The translations under genes and the position numbers were made by a program. Positions 10,757 to 20,538 of a DNA stretch of 27,109 nt are shown one piece after another. The stretch is from Phoronis australis. Lineage: Eukaryota > Phoronida > Phoronidae. Each line of letters begins with the position of its first letter. Positions within the stretch are counted from its first letter, which is position 1. Under the pieces are notes generated by a model. It saw nothing but the letters and a program-made list of their open reading frames with translations, searched no databases and was not told the DNA's origin. The DNA lies in contig NMRA01000018.1 of the NCBI GenBank assembly GCA_002633005.1, positions 90,045-117,153 of the forward strand, written 5' to 3'.

Positions 10757-13700
10757 CTACAACCAGAAGATTAAGCATAAGGGTTCACTGTTTAACCCAA
10801 TACCTGAATTCAAGGACAATAACCTATGCTTTTTCAGTTCTCAGTATGCGGAATGTGCTTCATTGATAACTGAACACAAGTGTTATTAGGTTCGATAACA
10901 AAAAAATCTGAGATACAAATTTCATCTGAATTTGAAAACGAGTTTCGAATTATATGAAAGAGACTCTCTGGCAACTGAACAAATGCTGGCTCAGTGTTAA
11001 TTCCAGTGCTGGGCCTTTTCAGAAAATATCAATTCAGCATTCAAAACCTCTCCCCATAATACAGTTACAGTACATATATAACTAGCACTTCAGAATAGAG
11101 CATGGGTTTAGTTTAAAAGGTAGACTTTGTTTTGAGGTAGTGCATGGATGAAAAGAATATCCCAATCTGCATCTTCTAGAGTGCAAAGTACTTTATGTTT
11201 ACATTTTTATGCTATTGTTTTTGTTTACGACCTTTCTTAGGCCTTGACAATCGCTGAATAACTAGAGATGGGCCTTTGAAATTCAGTTATTCGCCAGTAT
11301 ATAAAACTATTCCAAAATGCACCATAAGAGGTCAATTGGTACAAAGATCGTCTTACTTCGAAAATGTTGTTTCTCCTAACAGTTTTAAAGGTGTACTCTT
11401 CAACTTCGGTGCACTCGTGTAACCCAACTAACCCAACATGCCAATAAAAAATTACTTTTCTAAGTGATCCAGATTTTATAGGTCAAAGGTCACAGAGTGC
11501 AAATATAAATTATGAGTTAGAAACTTCAAATTTGCCTAAAGTGATTAAGTATCAGTGCCATTCAATTTGCACAACACACAGTATATAATCAGCGTACTTA
11601 ATCTAATAATTCCAAATGCCACAAGGTAAATGTCCACTGCTCGTTATCATTGCAAACATTACTGCATCAATCACATGCTGTCATCACCACAACCACACAC
11701 AGAGTTGTTACTACCTTCCTTGGCAGTAACCTAGTTTCAATCTTAATGTATTGCCAACTCCTCCAAGCTCTGCTGACCCAACACTCCTCTGGTACCAACT
11801 GCTAATGTTCTGCAACTGTTGGTCATTCATTGTACTTTCTGCAACTATCTCCCTCTGCACTGCGACACTGCTGGTCACAGACGGTTGTTGTGCAACACAT
11901 TGTCAGAATCTGCGGCATAGTACACACAGAAAAATGATAATTACCTTGCTTGCACGGTATGTATAGAACTTCCCAGAGGTATTATCGTCGATTGATCCCA
12001 TGCGAGATGTCATATTCAAAATGGCAGCTCGACGGACACTCATTGGTTGGCTGGAATTCTTAGCAGCGGCCATCTTGAGTAATGGATGAAATGCCTGAAA
12101 TAAAAAGTAAATTCTTTCTCTTAATTTGTTTTTATCTGGCTCCGTCTTATGCCTCCCTTCTCCGCTATCTATGATGGTTTCTCTATCACTCCTAACAATT
12201 TTTTTTTTTGATTTCTTAAATCAAGGCTTGGAATTTTCCGCGGAAACGCGAATTTCCGCTTTTTTCAAATGTTCTGTCCACGTATTTTAATATATTTCCG
12301 CGTAAAAAAATGGATTTTATATAAAATTTCCCCGGCAAATTTCTTTCTTACCGCGACATTGCCGACGACTTTCACCTCGAAAAGCGGAAGTTGCTCTTTA
12401 TGTTTTGGAGGAACGTAAATTGTCAACATTGCCGGGGCATCAGGGATAATGTGGTGGATTTCTTCAATGGCGTCTCATGTGATTGTAAACGCACGCTTCT
12501 TGAGGTGGTACCATTTTTTTTTTAGTCCTCCCGGTTTTTGTCAGCAAAATGTCTACATCGACTATTTCAAGGCCGGGTGTGCGCATGTTTTGGGCCGTAA
12601 AAATTTCTGCTTTTTTGTCATTGGTCATTTCAAGCCCTGATCAATACAAACTCACTTGGATTGAATATTTTCATTTGGCTACTGAGACTGCTAGATGCAA
12701 ACCCCAAAGTGCCAAACTTTACAAACAAAAAGTGATAGAATCACGCAATATCTGCAAATCTAATTGGATCTGAAAATGAGTTTCTGTATTATGCTGACTG
12801 GCCCATCTTATAGCCATGAAATTGTAACCTTGTAGCTGTTTTCATAGAAGAGGCAAAATTCTCTTATTTTGAAAGCAGAGGTCACTTTTGACAATTTTTT
12901 TTTATTTGTGGATAAAAATATTTCAAAACCCCACTAGTACCTAGTTTTGGCTTTTTGATTTTAGATGTTTTCAGTGTATGGAAAAGTTGTAGCGAGCCAG
13001 TAGGATAGGTACAGGTTTTATTTGCACTAGTTGACTCCTGACGTTTCGTTAAATTCCATAACTTCACTAAGAGTAATTTCTACTAACACGATACTCTGAT
13101 TTGTTCAAGGATTCCATAGTAAACATTTGCGAAAATATTTTATATAAGAAAAGCTTTAAAAACTCAACCTAGTGGCTTATAGTGAAGAGTGTATTAAACA
13201 AGGTTTCGCCATTGTACCATGAACGTAGTTGTTAGTGGCACACCTTCACCACCTACATAAATCTCGACTTCATCTGGTTACACAATTTTGACTACAGTGT
13301 CTTTGTGAAAGAGGTCATAGAGATCATGTAATAATATGTTCTAGTTCCGGGAGTACTCACATAAAAGAGGTATACATAATGTGCTGTTTAGAGAGGTAGA
13401 CTTTTTCAAAGAATAATTCCGTATTAAAGGCAGGCTTTTCTGACAAAATTTCCTGACAAAGCATGCCTTTCTGATAATCTCATTACAAAAGGTTCACTTT
13501 TGTAGTTTGAAACCCAACAAGAGCCTTGTCTTTTTCAATGATATGTACTGTGGTCCCTTCCTAGTTCCAGGGGTACTCCCATAAACAGGGCTTGGAATGA
13601 CCAATGACAAAAAACGCGGAAACTTTGAAACTTTTACGGCGCAAATCTTGCCCGATAACCAACCTTGAAATGGTCAGTGTGAACCTTTCCCCGACAAAAA

Positions 13701-16700
13701 TCGGGAGGACTACAAAAAAAAAAAAAAAAAAAACGTTACCACCATCAGTAGCATGCGTCTGCGTCCTTTTAGCTCGCCCGTCCACTCCCAACCCACACAT
13801 TTTTGGCTGCAGAGCGGTAGTATTTGTCGCCGCGCTTAACAATAACACGAGACGCCATTGAAAATCCCACCACGCTGTCCCAGATGCCCCGGCAATGTTG
13901 ACAATTTACGTTCCTCCGAAACATAAAGAGCAACTTCCGCTTTTCGAGGTGAACGTCGTCTGCAACGCCGCGGTAAGAAAGGAATTTGCCGCGGAAATTT
14001 TATATCAAATCCGATTTTTTTACGCGGAAATATTATAAAAAAAGCGGAAAGCACATTTGAAAAAAGCGGAAATCCGCGTTTCCGCGGAAAATTCCAAGCC
14101 CTGCATAAAAGACATTTCGTTTTTGTTTTGTGCAACACTTCAGCTCTGTTTTCAACAAAATCCTTTCAGCACTGATGAAAAATAGAATTTTTCAAAACTA
14201 TTCCTATACGCATTACCAGGAACAGTGCATTAATCACACTGTCTCAAAAATTCCTTGGAATTCAAAAACCATTTTTGATACATGTTTTTCCAAAAAAAAG
14301 GCAAATTTCGACAAGGTCTTGGTTTAATAAGATTAGGAACCACATTTCAGAGAACCTGTGAAACTAAACCCTACCTGAGCAAGCATGAGAGGGGCAATAG
14401 AGTTGACCTCGAAACTTGATCTCATTGTTTCCGGAGTAACAGATCCAAATGGAACTCTGCCGCCGACCATTATTCCTTAAAGAGAGAAGAAAAATCAAAT
14501 CAAAAATTCACCAGTTTGTCATTAATTCGACAACTTTTACTCACTCATTTTTGATAGGTACATGCAAGTAAAAATGTGTTCCCCAGAACTAATGTACTGG
14601 CCCTAAATCTATATTTACCCCCAAGGGCTTTGCACAAGCACCATTTACTTGTTATTATCGTTCAGTTAAAATTTAAATCAGTCAGCCAGAGAGACTATGC
14701 AACATGTGTCAACAATTGGAATTTTAAGAAATTCAAAAACAACCGCAACGATAGACATTAACTGTAAAGCACAACTGTTGCTCTACGGACAGAAGATTTA
14801 TGTAACAGATATAAATATGGAATATACAAACCAGCATTATTGAGGAGAACGTTAAGTCCATCAGTACCCACCACACCTTCGACATACTTCACAACATCGC
14901 TGACTTTGTTATAGTCTGTCACGTCTGTAAACAAACACGTGACATTTGATGCTAACATACCGCAATGACAAACCGCTACAAACAATGCCAGAGAAAGTAC
15001 TGTATACTGGTCCAATTCCCATATCCCGAAATCACCATTCTTCATTTGCGGAGGTAGAAAAAAAACTTGCAAGATGGACCTAGTTTTAACATAGAAGGGC
15101 TGGTAACACACTTCTGAGCAGAGTCAGACAAGTGAAAAACATTGTGTGTCCCACTTAGCTTATGATTACCATGCATAGCTGTAGGGCAAGTGCCCCAAGG
15201 ATATGCAGCTTTGTGCGTAAATACTGCAGAATCAACGAGGGCACGGTAGTATTCCAGAAAGTGTCCGTTCCATATGAATGCAAATCATCATGACCTTGCA
15301 CACTACTGGCTTATGTACATGCCCAAAATTTAAAAATTTTCACTTGCATCCATCCAGAAATTCATTATTGCCATTCCATCCACGAAGAGACTTATCTGCA
15401 AAAGATCATGAACATACATCGAAGGGTTTTGCAGATACAGCAGCAAACTCTGGACAGGGATGATGGGATGAGCTCATACATAAATATGTAATCGTATAAA
15501 AATGGATGTACCTCAACTTGTTAGCGGCAGTGGCGGATCTACGGGGGGGTTCAGGGGGTTTAAACCCCCCCTCGGGCCAGGACCCAAAAATTAAAAAAAC
15601 AAAAGCGTCTCCAGCAAAACAAAAACGGCACCGCCAGCGTGTGTAAACCCCAAGTAAACCAACTTAGAAAAAAATGAGGGGGGGGTTCACTCTGAAAATA
15701 TAGTTTTTTTGTATTGTGAATTGCTGAGTCTTTGTGGCTCATCAGCAAAACGCGCGGGGAATTATTGTGCGCGCGCTTCCGTCGACACTTCTGAAGTAGC
15801 AAAGCATTTTAGATGGATTCACCGCTGAAAGAGCAGCTCTATAGCTGATTTCTTTAGATAACTAGCTTCTTTACTCTAAGATATATTTTGATTTGATTAG
15901 GGGAAATACTGCGGTGCCGCAACCCTGATATTCAGGCGAATTGACGTGCAACGTTTTTACCTCATCTGTCATGCCGTGTCATTCTATTACACTCAACACG
16001 TTTGTAACTGATGTATAGTAAAGTTGTCTTGCGCAATATCATACAGTGTACATGTACATGTAATATTGTGTACATGTACATGTAATATTTTTGAAAAAAA
16101 ATCTTTTTCCGAAGAATTGCTATTGTGGCGGGCGCCGTGGTCTGGTCGCGAGTCCGTTTGAAGACACACTCTATAACAAGTTATGTCTATACAAGGAATG
16201 ACCAAGGGGGCACTCACATTGAGAAAGTGACCGCATTCGCGAAAAGTGTACAGTACCAGAAATTGCGGGGAGGCTGTTCTTTCACAACAAAGTCTTGCGG
16301 GACTCGTGCGATGTTCAATAGGCCTCCTAAGGAGCCCTAGTTCCGACCTCAACACCTACCGTCTGTCTACCTGCAATAAGCACACTGCCGTCTTCTATAC
16401 TGGGAATTTCCGCAGAAAGGCTCACCCGATGAAACGCTCATGCCCATGGGCATTTATTTGATATTAGTACTTCGGGTTTCAAGCGTTCAGACATTGGGAC
16501 GTTTATTTCGAAAATTGCAAGAGATGCAAATAGGTCCTGGGATGCTTCGTCAAGGTTTGAAGTAGTCCATGATGAACGGATCAAATTTAGTTGCGCATGT
16601 AAGTCTTTTGAATGGACTTGGCAACCTCAAGGGTCTTAGTGTCAACTGAGCTGCGAAACGAGATGCTGACATTGTAGAGGCTTACAAGCTCATTGACACA

Positions 16701-19700
16701 GCAGTTGACGAAGTGCAAGCGTTGGGAACAAACATCGAAGATATCTGGGTAGAATGGTTCCAAGACGAGCAAATCATTGGATCCGATATACAAATTCCTC
16801 GGCAGTCTAGACAACAGAAGGATAGGACTAACGTATGAGTAACCACTGGGGATTAAAATTTTAGAGAGAAGTTTTCAATTCAAAATTTTTTGCATAGTAC
16901 ACTTTAGGTCTCGCGACGGACCAGGCCAGCTTGATTTGTGTAGATGTTGAGTTTCAGTGTACTTCTGGTCCCTCGGCGAACTAGTCTTGTGATTTTTTTA
17001 CCAAAGTGTGCTTTGTAAAACTATTTATCTCAGCCAGTACTGTTTGGTCCCGCGACAGATCGACTATTTTTATAGGGATAATAAGCACAGGTGTACTCTT
17101 GGTCTCGTGACGGACCAGGTCAGTTTTTTGTGTACTCTCAGTGTACATCTGGTCCCTCTGCAAACTAGTCCAGTGTATCTTTTCACCACTGTGCACAGGA
17201 TGTTTTGGTTTCGTGAAACTGTTTTCAGATGATTTGTTTCCTGATAGATTTGACGTTTTTCAATTGTTGTCAACGTGATTCAGCTTAATAAAGTGATACC
17301 TAATTATTTATTGTCGCTTATGAGTTGAGAGCATCATCGTTCACCAGTTTTTCTCCGTCGTAACGAGACAGAACACATGTTTATTTCCGGACTAACAGTA
17401 CAGGTCTTCGTTCAAGTTAAACAACTTGTGGCTGCTGTTACGCGATTATCTGATTATTCACGTTTTTACGCCCCGTCGGTGCTCCTTAATTATGCTCCTG
17501 AATATTTGGAAATTGTCTAAACCCCTGTATACACACCACACTTTTTCGTATACGACTTTTCGTATGCTAAAAAGGTGTGTGTAAGCAGATGTTCCAACAA
17601 AAATTTTTGCTGGTGGCGTGACTCATACCCAGATGTGCACAATATGGTTTCACGAAACTTATGTGCCAAGTTCATGTGATGAAATCGAGAAGGGTTTTTA
17701 ATTATCTTAAGAAAAACTCCAGAGACATGTTAAGTGCCAGAAACTTACCAGGGTGCATGGAAATTTCACTATTTGGCTACAAAAACAAAAAATAGCTTAC
17801 ACGGTAGGGGAACCCCCCTCCCGACCTCCCCACGCTCGGCGCACGCGCCTAGGATTCGACCTTGGCGGGAATCCTAAACCCCCCTTGGTGAAAACGTAGA
17901 TCCGCCACTGAGCGGTAAGAGAAACCTACCAAACTCCAGCACGTGTAGACGGTCTTTAAATTGGGAGTGTAAGTCGTTCAGTTCCTGAAAAGAATTATGA
18001 GATGTTATTGAAATTTGCTTTAATTTGTGATACGTGTTTCTCCAGGTATAAATACCATCTCATGCTTCCTAGCCCCTTTCCCTGATCTCCAAAATGCCCT
18101 ATACCATCAATGTTCAATAAACCTGCACTTTCAACCTTTTATTAGGGTAGCCCTTCACCTAGAAAGTGATGCGAAAAAGAGAGCAATGCACAAGAAATTT
18201 AAAAAAATAGGCGCACCCATATTTCGGAAAATTTTCCAAAAGTACACCCGTGGGCATACTCTCCATAAGTTAGCATGTTTCGAAAATCTGATGGATTAAT
18301 CTAAAATACATATACGTTTTGATGTATAGTTTTGTTCGTTTGACAAGACATTATATTTTGAGAATGTGATTTTACTCAGACAAATGACCATCATTTAGCG
18401 AGATATTGAGTGACATTATTGAGATATTAGCAAAGTATGAAGGACAGTTTTAATGACAGTTTCCGAAAACATGCCCCTCCTATTTCTGAGAACTCTCTCG
18501 GCCGTAATTCCGAATATCCTGTGGAATTTCACATTTCCTTACCCACTAAGTGGACAATAAAAACTTGAAAATTGAGCGGAGGTATGGCAAACCGGGTAAA
18601 AATGCAAAAAACATTGGTCACAGATAACAGCAAATGTCTTGGGTACCAATGCTTTCTACCGTGGCAATTCTAGGCACTAAGTCTACTGGACACAACTTTT
18701 TGAAAAAAGTACACTTTTTATCATCAGGGCAGCGAATGGGCACAGGCTCAAACCTAGACAGTCAGGAATATCCCTGGGCACTTGATTCTACACTTTCAAT
18801 GTGCAGACTTCCAAGCCTAGCTGTTCCCGGTGTCGTCCCCAGCTTTTACTTTTTGAAAGCAAAACTTGCCTGAGTCAAAACTCAAACAATTCACATGCAC
18901 ATATGACACGACAAATGATGCACTGAAAATTGCTAATTTTAGTCAAAGGCGTCCTCAGGTCCTAAGCTTCTGATCGTGCCCAATACAATATTTCATATAC
19001 AATCTACAAGGTATGACACTCAGGACTAGAAATTGCACGGGTGCTTCATTTCAGCCGTCCATATCAAACACAAAACTCAATAAATTTACACAAAACAGGG
19101 GTTCAACAAACCATGAGCAATATTGTTCTTTCTTCTAATACCATTCATTGTGTCCTGCTCCAGTGAGATCACAACAAATTTGCGGTCAAAGCACAAAAAT
19201 GTTCCCAAAAAGGCAATGCGTACTTACTAGTACAATGACGGTTCAAGGTCAAGGATGGTACAGAATTATCCGATGAGTTACAGATGGACGGCAATTGCCG
19301 GTTCATCACGGAAGGTTACGAAATCGTTTGGCTAAGAGCAGGAAATTTGAAAACGTGGAATTAAAAGTTCGTCAAACAAGACCTGCGTGTTTTTCACATG
19401 AAATGATTGAACAGACTGTAGGAAATGTCTTAAAAAATACTCACATTACTTCATGGTGAGTTTTCTTCATTTGAAAATTTTGCGAGTTAAAACTTGTATA
19501 TCAGAATTGAGACAAAATGATTATTTTTCGTTGAAAAATTCAGTCAAACAAAAAACGTCTGCTACTGTGCTAGCCCAGTGCCAGTGCCAGTGGCTGGAGA
19601 CACTCACTGTTTGTTGACAGGGGGCAACTCCATAAAATCTTGGCACCCACAAAACTGCACTCAAAATAAGTCAAAAATATCGCTTTTCAACTTTTGAGTT

Positions 19701-19938
19701 AAAAAAATGTTGCATTATTTTCCAGTTCACAGTAGAGGCTTGGCTTCGTACTAGTTTCGTAGTTTGCGAGTTGGTTTTCCGACTAACATGACTAAGCCGA
19801 CCGACATACCTTGGCATCTGTCTTGCTCCTACAAGTAGCGAACACGTGTTTTGGATATCCATCGGCACTTTTGAGATATTGTCGAACAAGCTCCAATCCA
19901 ATCCCACGATTACCACCAGTAATAAATATTGAATTCAT
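10532..19938 (-). CDS. Short-chain dehydrogenase/reductase, C-factor/sniffer-like (6 exons)
   Basis: Exons in transcript order: 19938-19810, 17984-17930, 14924-14832, 14475-14375, 12094-11945 and 10756-10532. All junctions are GT-AG and in phase, giving 250 residues, the usual length for this carbonyl-reductase-like SDR group. Visible signature: TGGNRGIG nucleotide-binding loop (residues 7-14), Asp62 in FDVT after beta-strand 3, NNAG (90-93), FEVN with catalytic Asn117, catalytic Ser156 in NMTSRMGS, YRASK with Tyr172 and Lys176, and PGWVKTDMG (202-210). The enzyme should use NADP(H) or NAD(H) to reduce a carbonyl substrate; the substrate cannot be read from sequence. There is no targeting signal, so it is probably cytosolic. 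The start is the ATG directly before the Rossmann strand (MNSIFITGG). An upstream in-frame ATG at 20070 would add an unlikely Cys-rich extension. All catalytic residues are intact, so the gene is probably functional. Confidence 0.95.
11945..12094 (-). CDS. SDR exon 5 with Ser and YxxxK
   Basis: The acceptor is TTATTTCAG and the donor GCAAG|GTAATT. It covers residues 127-176: NMTSRMGSI carries the catalytic Ser, and KFYTYRASK the Tyr and Lys. Both ends are phase 0. Confidence 0.95.
12222..12639 (+). mobile_element. MITE copy 1 (inverted partner of 13586-14103)
   Basis: A 418-bp element begins CAAGGCTTGGAATTTTCCGC and ends ATTTCAAGCCCTG, so its ends are imperfect terminal inverted repeats of the form CAGGGCTTGGAAT. 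It has no coding capacity. Its reverse complement matches most of the second copy, including a block around 12380-12440 (ACGTTCCTCC, AAAGCGGAAGTTGC). The flanks share only ATCAA, so target-site duplication is unclear; the left terminus seems to have lost or changed a base or two. Superfamily is inferred as hAT-like from the CAGGG...CCCTG ends only. Confidence 0.85.
13341..13368. repeat. 28-bp repeat matching the MITE 2 insertion site
   Basis: The sequence CTAGTTCCGGGAGTACTCAC followed by ATAAAAGA matches the target of MITE copy 2 (CTAGTTCCAGGGGTACTCCC then ATAAA at 13561-13585, resuming AGA after the element) at about 25 of 28 positions. It acts as an uninterrupted paralogous version of that site. 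Confidence 0.7.
13586..14103 (-). mobile_element. MITE copy 2 with 6-bp target duplication
   Basis: This 518-bp copy, inverted relative to copy 1, starts CAGGGCTTGGAATGACC and ends AATTCCAAGCCCTG. It is flanked on both sides by CATAAA (13580-13585 and 14104-14109), a clean 6-bp direct duplication. Relative to copy 1 it holds a longer poly-A run and roughly 75-80 extra bases around 13765-13845. No open frame resembles a transposase. Both copies lie in SDR intron 4, about 0.95 kb apart. Confidence 0.88.
14375..14475 (-). CDS. SDR exon 4 with catalytic Asn
   Basis: The acceptor is CTCTTTAAG and the donor CTCAG|GTAGGG. It encodes GIMVGGRVPFGSVTPETMRS then SFEVNSIAPLMLAQ, residues 93-126. FEVN supplies the catalytic tetrad Asn, and the PLMLAQ helix is typical of the C-factor-like subgroup. 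Confidence 0.95.
14832..14924 (-). CDS. SDR exon 3 with NNAG motif
   Basis: The acceptor is GTTTACAG and the donor GCTG|GTTTGT. It encodes DVTDYNKVSDVVKYVEGVVG then TDGLNVLLNNAG, residues 62-93. The NNAG motif stabilises the central sheet of classical SDRs. Confidence 0.95.
16046..16089. repeat. 22-bp tandem repeat, two copies, palindromic core
   Basis: GTGTACATGTACATGTAATA plus TT is repeated twice, at 16046-16067 and 16068-16089 (last base excepted). Each copy contains the self-complementary TGTACATGTACA, so the single strand can fold. It lies within the 2.4 kb transposon. Confidence 0.85.
16587..16814 (-). other. Unrecognised 75-codon open frame inside the transposon
   Basis: An open frame on the minus strand has protein-like composition (for example LVLEPFYPDIFDVCSQ and LEVAKSIQKTYM), and AATAAA-like sequence follows its stop. 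I cannot match it to a transposase or host family. It may be a captured gene fragment or a chance frame. Confidence 0.2.
16896..17222. repeat. Six-copy GGTC-CGCG-GACC-like motif cluster
   Basis: Copies begin at 16907, 16967, 17046, 17101, 17151 and 17207. The best versions read GGTCTCGCGACGGACC and GGTCTCGTGACGGACC, an imperfect palindrome, and most are preceded by AGTGTAC(T/A)TCT-like sequence. Copies 1-3 and 4-6 form two tandem units offset by about 160-194 bp. It lies inside the 2.4 kb element. Confidence 0.75.
17930..17984 (-). CDS. SDR exon 2
   Basis: The acceptor is TTTTCAG and the donor G|GTAGGT. Eighteen codons read ELNDLHSQFKDRLHVLEF, the helix and beta-strand before the adenine-binding Asp, which is completed by exon 3. 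A transposon end lies only about 14 bp downstream of the donor hexamer. Confidence 0.9.
17985..19809. other. SDR intron 1
   Basis: No exon or recognised transposon is seen. It carries a solo arm of the palindromic element at 18946-18990 and a short CCAGTG triplication near 19575-19592. The remainder is unremarkable AT-rich sequence. Confidence 0.6.
18946..18990 (+). repeat. Solo arm related to the palindrome at 20410-20504
   Basis: AAAGGCGTCCTCAG, an 8-base interruption, then CTTCTGATCGTGCCCAATAC and AATA match one arm of the fold-back sequence 1.5 kb away. This shows that the palindrome's arm exists independently as a dispersed repeat. Confidence 0.7.
19810..19938 (-). CDS. SDR exon 1: start codon and cofactor-binding loop
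   Basis: ATG at 19938-19936 begins MNSIFITGGNRGIGLELVRQ, with the TGxxxGxG motif. The exon ends KTDAK|GTATGT at 19810, phase 0, after 43 codons. The sequence is CpG-rich compared with the introns, as expected near a promoter. Confidence 0.95.
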
Positions 19939-20130
19939 TCTTGAAATCCCGTAAAGAGAAAATTGCCGGTCACCACACTTCACCAAGTTACACAATTTGC
20001 TGCAGCTCCACCCAACGGTGTAAGGAAACGCAGGGCCATCTATTGGGAAAATTCTTTCGAATGTGACCAATCACGCTGCGAAATTATCGCGACTCTGGAT
20101 GATCTTTTCTCAACGGATTTGACTTTGAGG
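19939..20130. promoter_or_regulatory. Putative CpG-rich promoter region upstream of SDR
   Basis: The interval upstream of the SDR start is richer in CpG than the introns. It has CCAAT boxes on both strands (minus strand at about 20042-20046, plus strand at about 20067-20071). A GTAATA donor-like site at 20130 on the plus strand could end a non-coding first exon running the other way. This suggests, without proving, a promoter shared with rightward transcription. Confidence 0.3.
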
Positions 20131-20409
20131 TAATAGTCCAGAATATTTTGGGAAATTTTAGCACTTAATTGCCGATTTTGGAATGCGTCTCTCTTTGTAG
20201 CATATTAGAATGTCAAAGCAAACATTCTACGTCTGACAGGACCTTTTATGTAGCGCATTATCCATCTATTGGTTCCTTAAATGACACTTTATCTTTTCTA
20301 CTCTCGCTTCTGTAAAAAAACGGTTTCGAGGTTAATCATTTTTCTTCTGCTCCTGTCCTATCGTTCCTGTTCGTTGTTTTTTACGTTTTGTAACGATCTT
20401 GCGCGACTG

Positions 20410-20504
20410 CACAGGCGTCCTCAGCTTCTGTCCTGATCGTCCCCAACAATACTACTAATCTACTATATTGTATTGGGAACGATCAGAAGCTGAGGACGCC
20501 TGTG
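20410..20504. repeat. Fold-back palindromic element
   Basis: The left arm CACAGGCGTCCTCAGCTTCTG (20410-20430, continuing TCCTGATCGT) pairs with the right arm GATCAGAAGCTGAGGACGCC then TGTG ending at 20504. A short AT-rich loop lies between, and a 5-base duplication (TCCTG) sits in the left arm. It has no coding content. It resembles a tiny fold-back MITE, but no target duplication was clear. Confidence 0.85.
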
Positions 20505-20538
20505 GTTGTATGAAGACCGTCAAAATACAGCTAGGTAC

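Larger units (their letters stand above)
15528..17910. mobile_element. 2.4 kb non-autonomous TIR transposon in SDR intron 2
   Basis: Perfect 16-bp terminal inverted repeats CAGTGGCGGATCTACG sit at 15528-15543 and 17895-17910. Both are followed by G- or C-rich subterminal sequence (GGGGGTTTAAACCCCC on the left, AAACCCCCCTTGG on the right). AGCGG is repeated immediately outside each end (15523-15527 and 17911-17915), a 5-bp target duplication. CAGTG-type ends suggest a hAT-like family, which is inference; the 5-bp duplication is shorter than the usual 8. No transposase motif is seen in any frame, so it must have been mobilised in trans. Inside are a 22-bp tandem repeat, a six-copy motif cluster and one unrecognised 75-codon minus-strand frame. 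Confidence 0.85.

Noticed and set aside
13561-14138. Several open frames on both strands around 13.6-14.1 kb
   Set aside because: They lie within MITE copy 2 and reflect its composition; there is no transposase motif and copy 1 does not preserve the frames.
20042-20070. Upstream in-frame ATG for the SDR gene at 20070
   Set aside because: It would add 44 residues of Cys-rich sequence before the Rossmann strand; family members start within a few residues of the TGGNRGIG strand.
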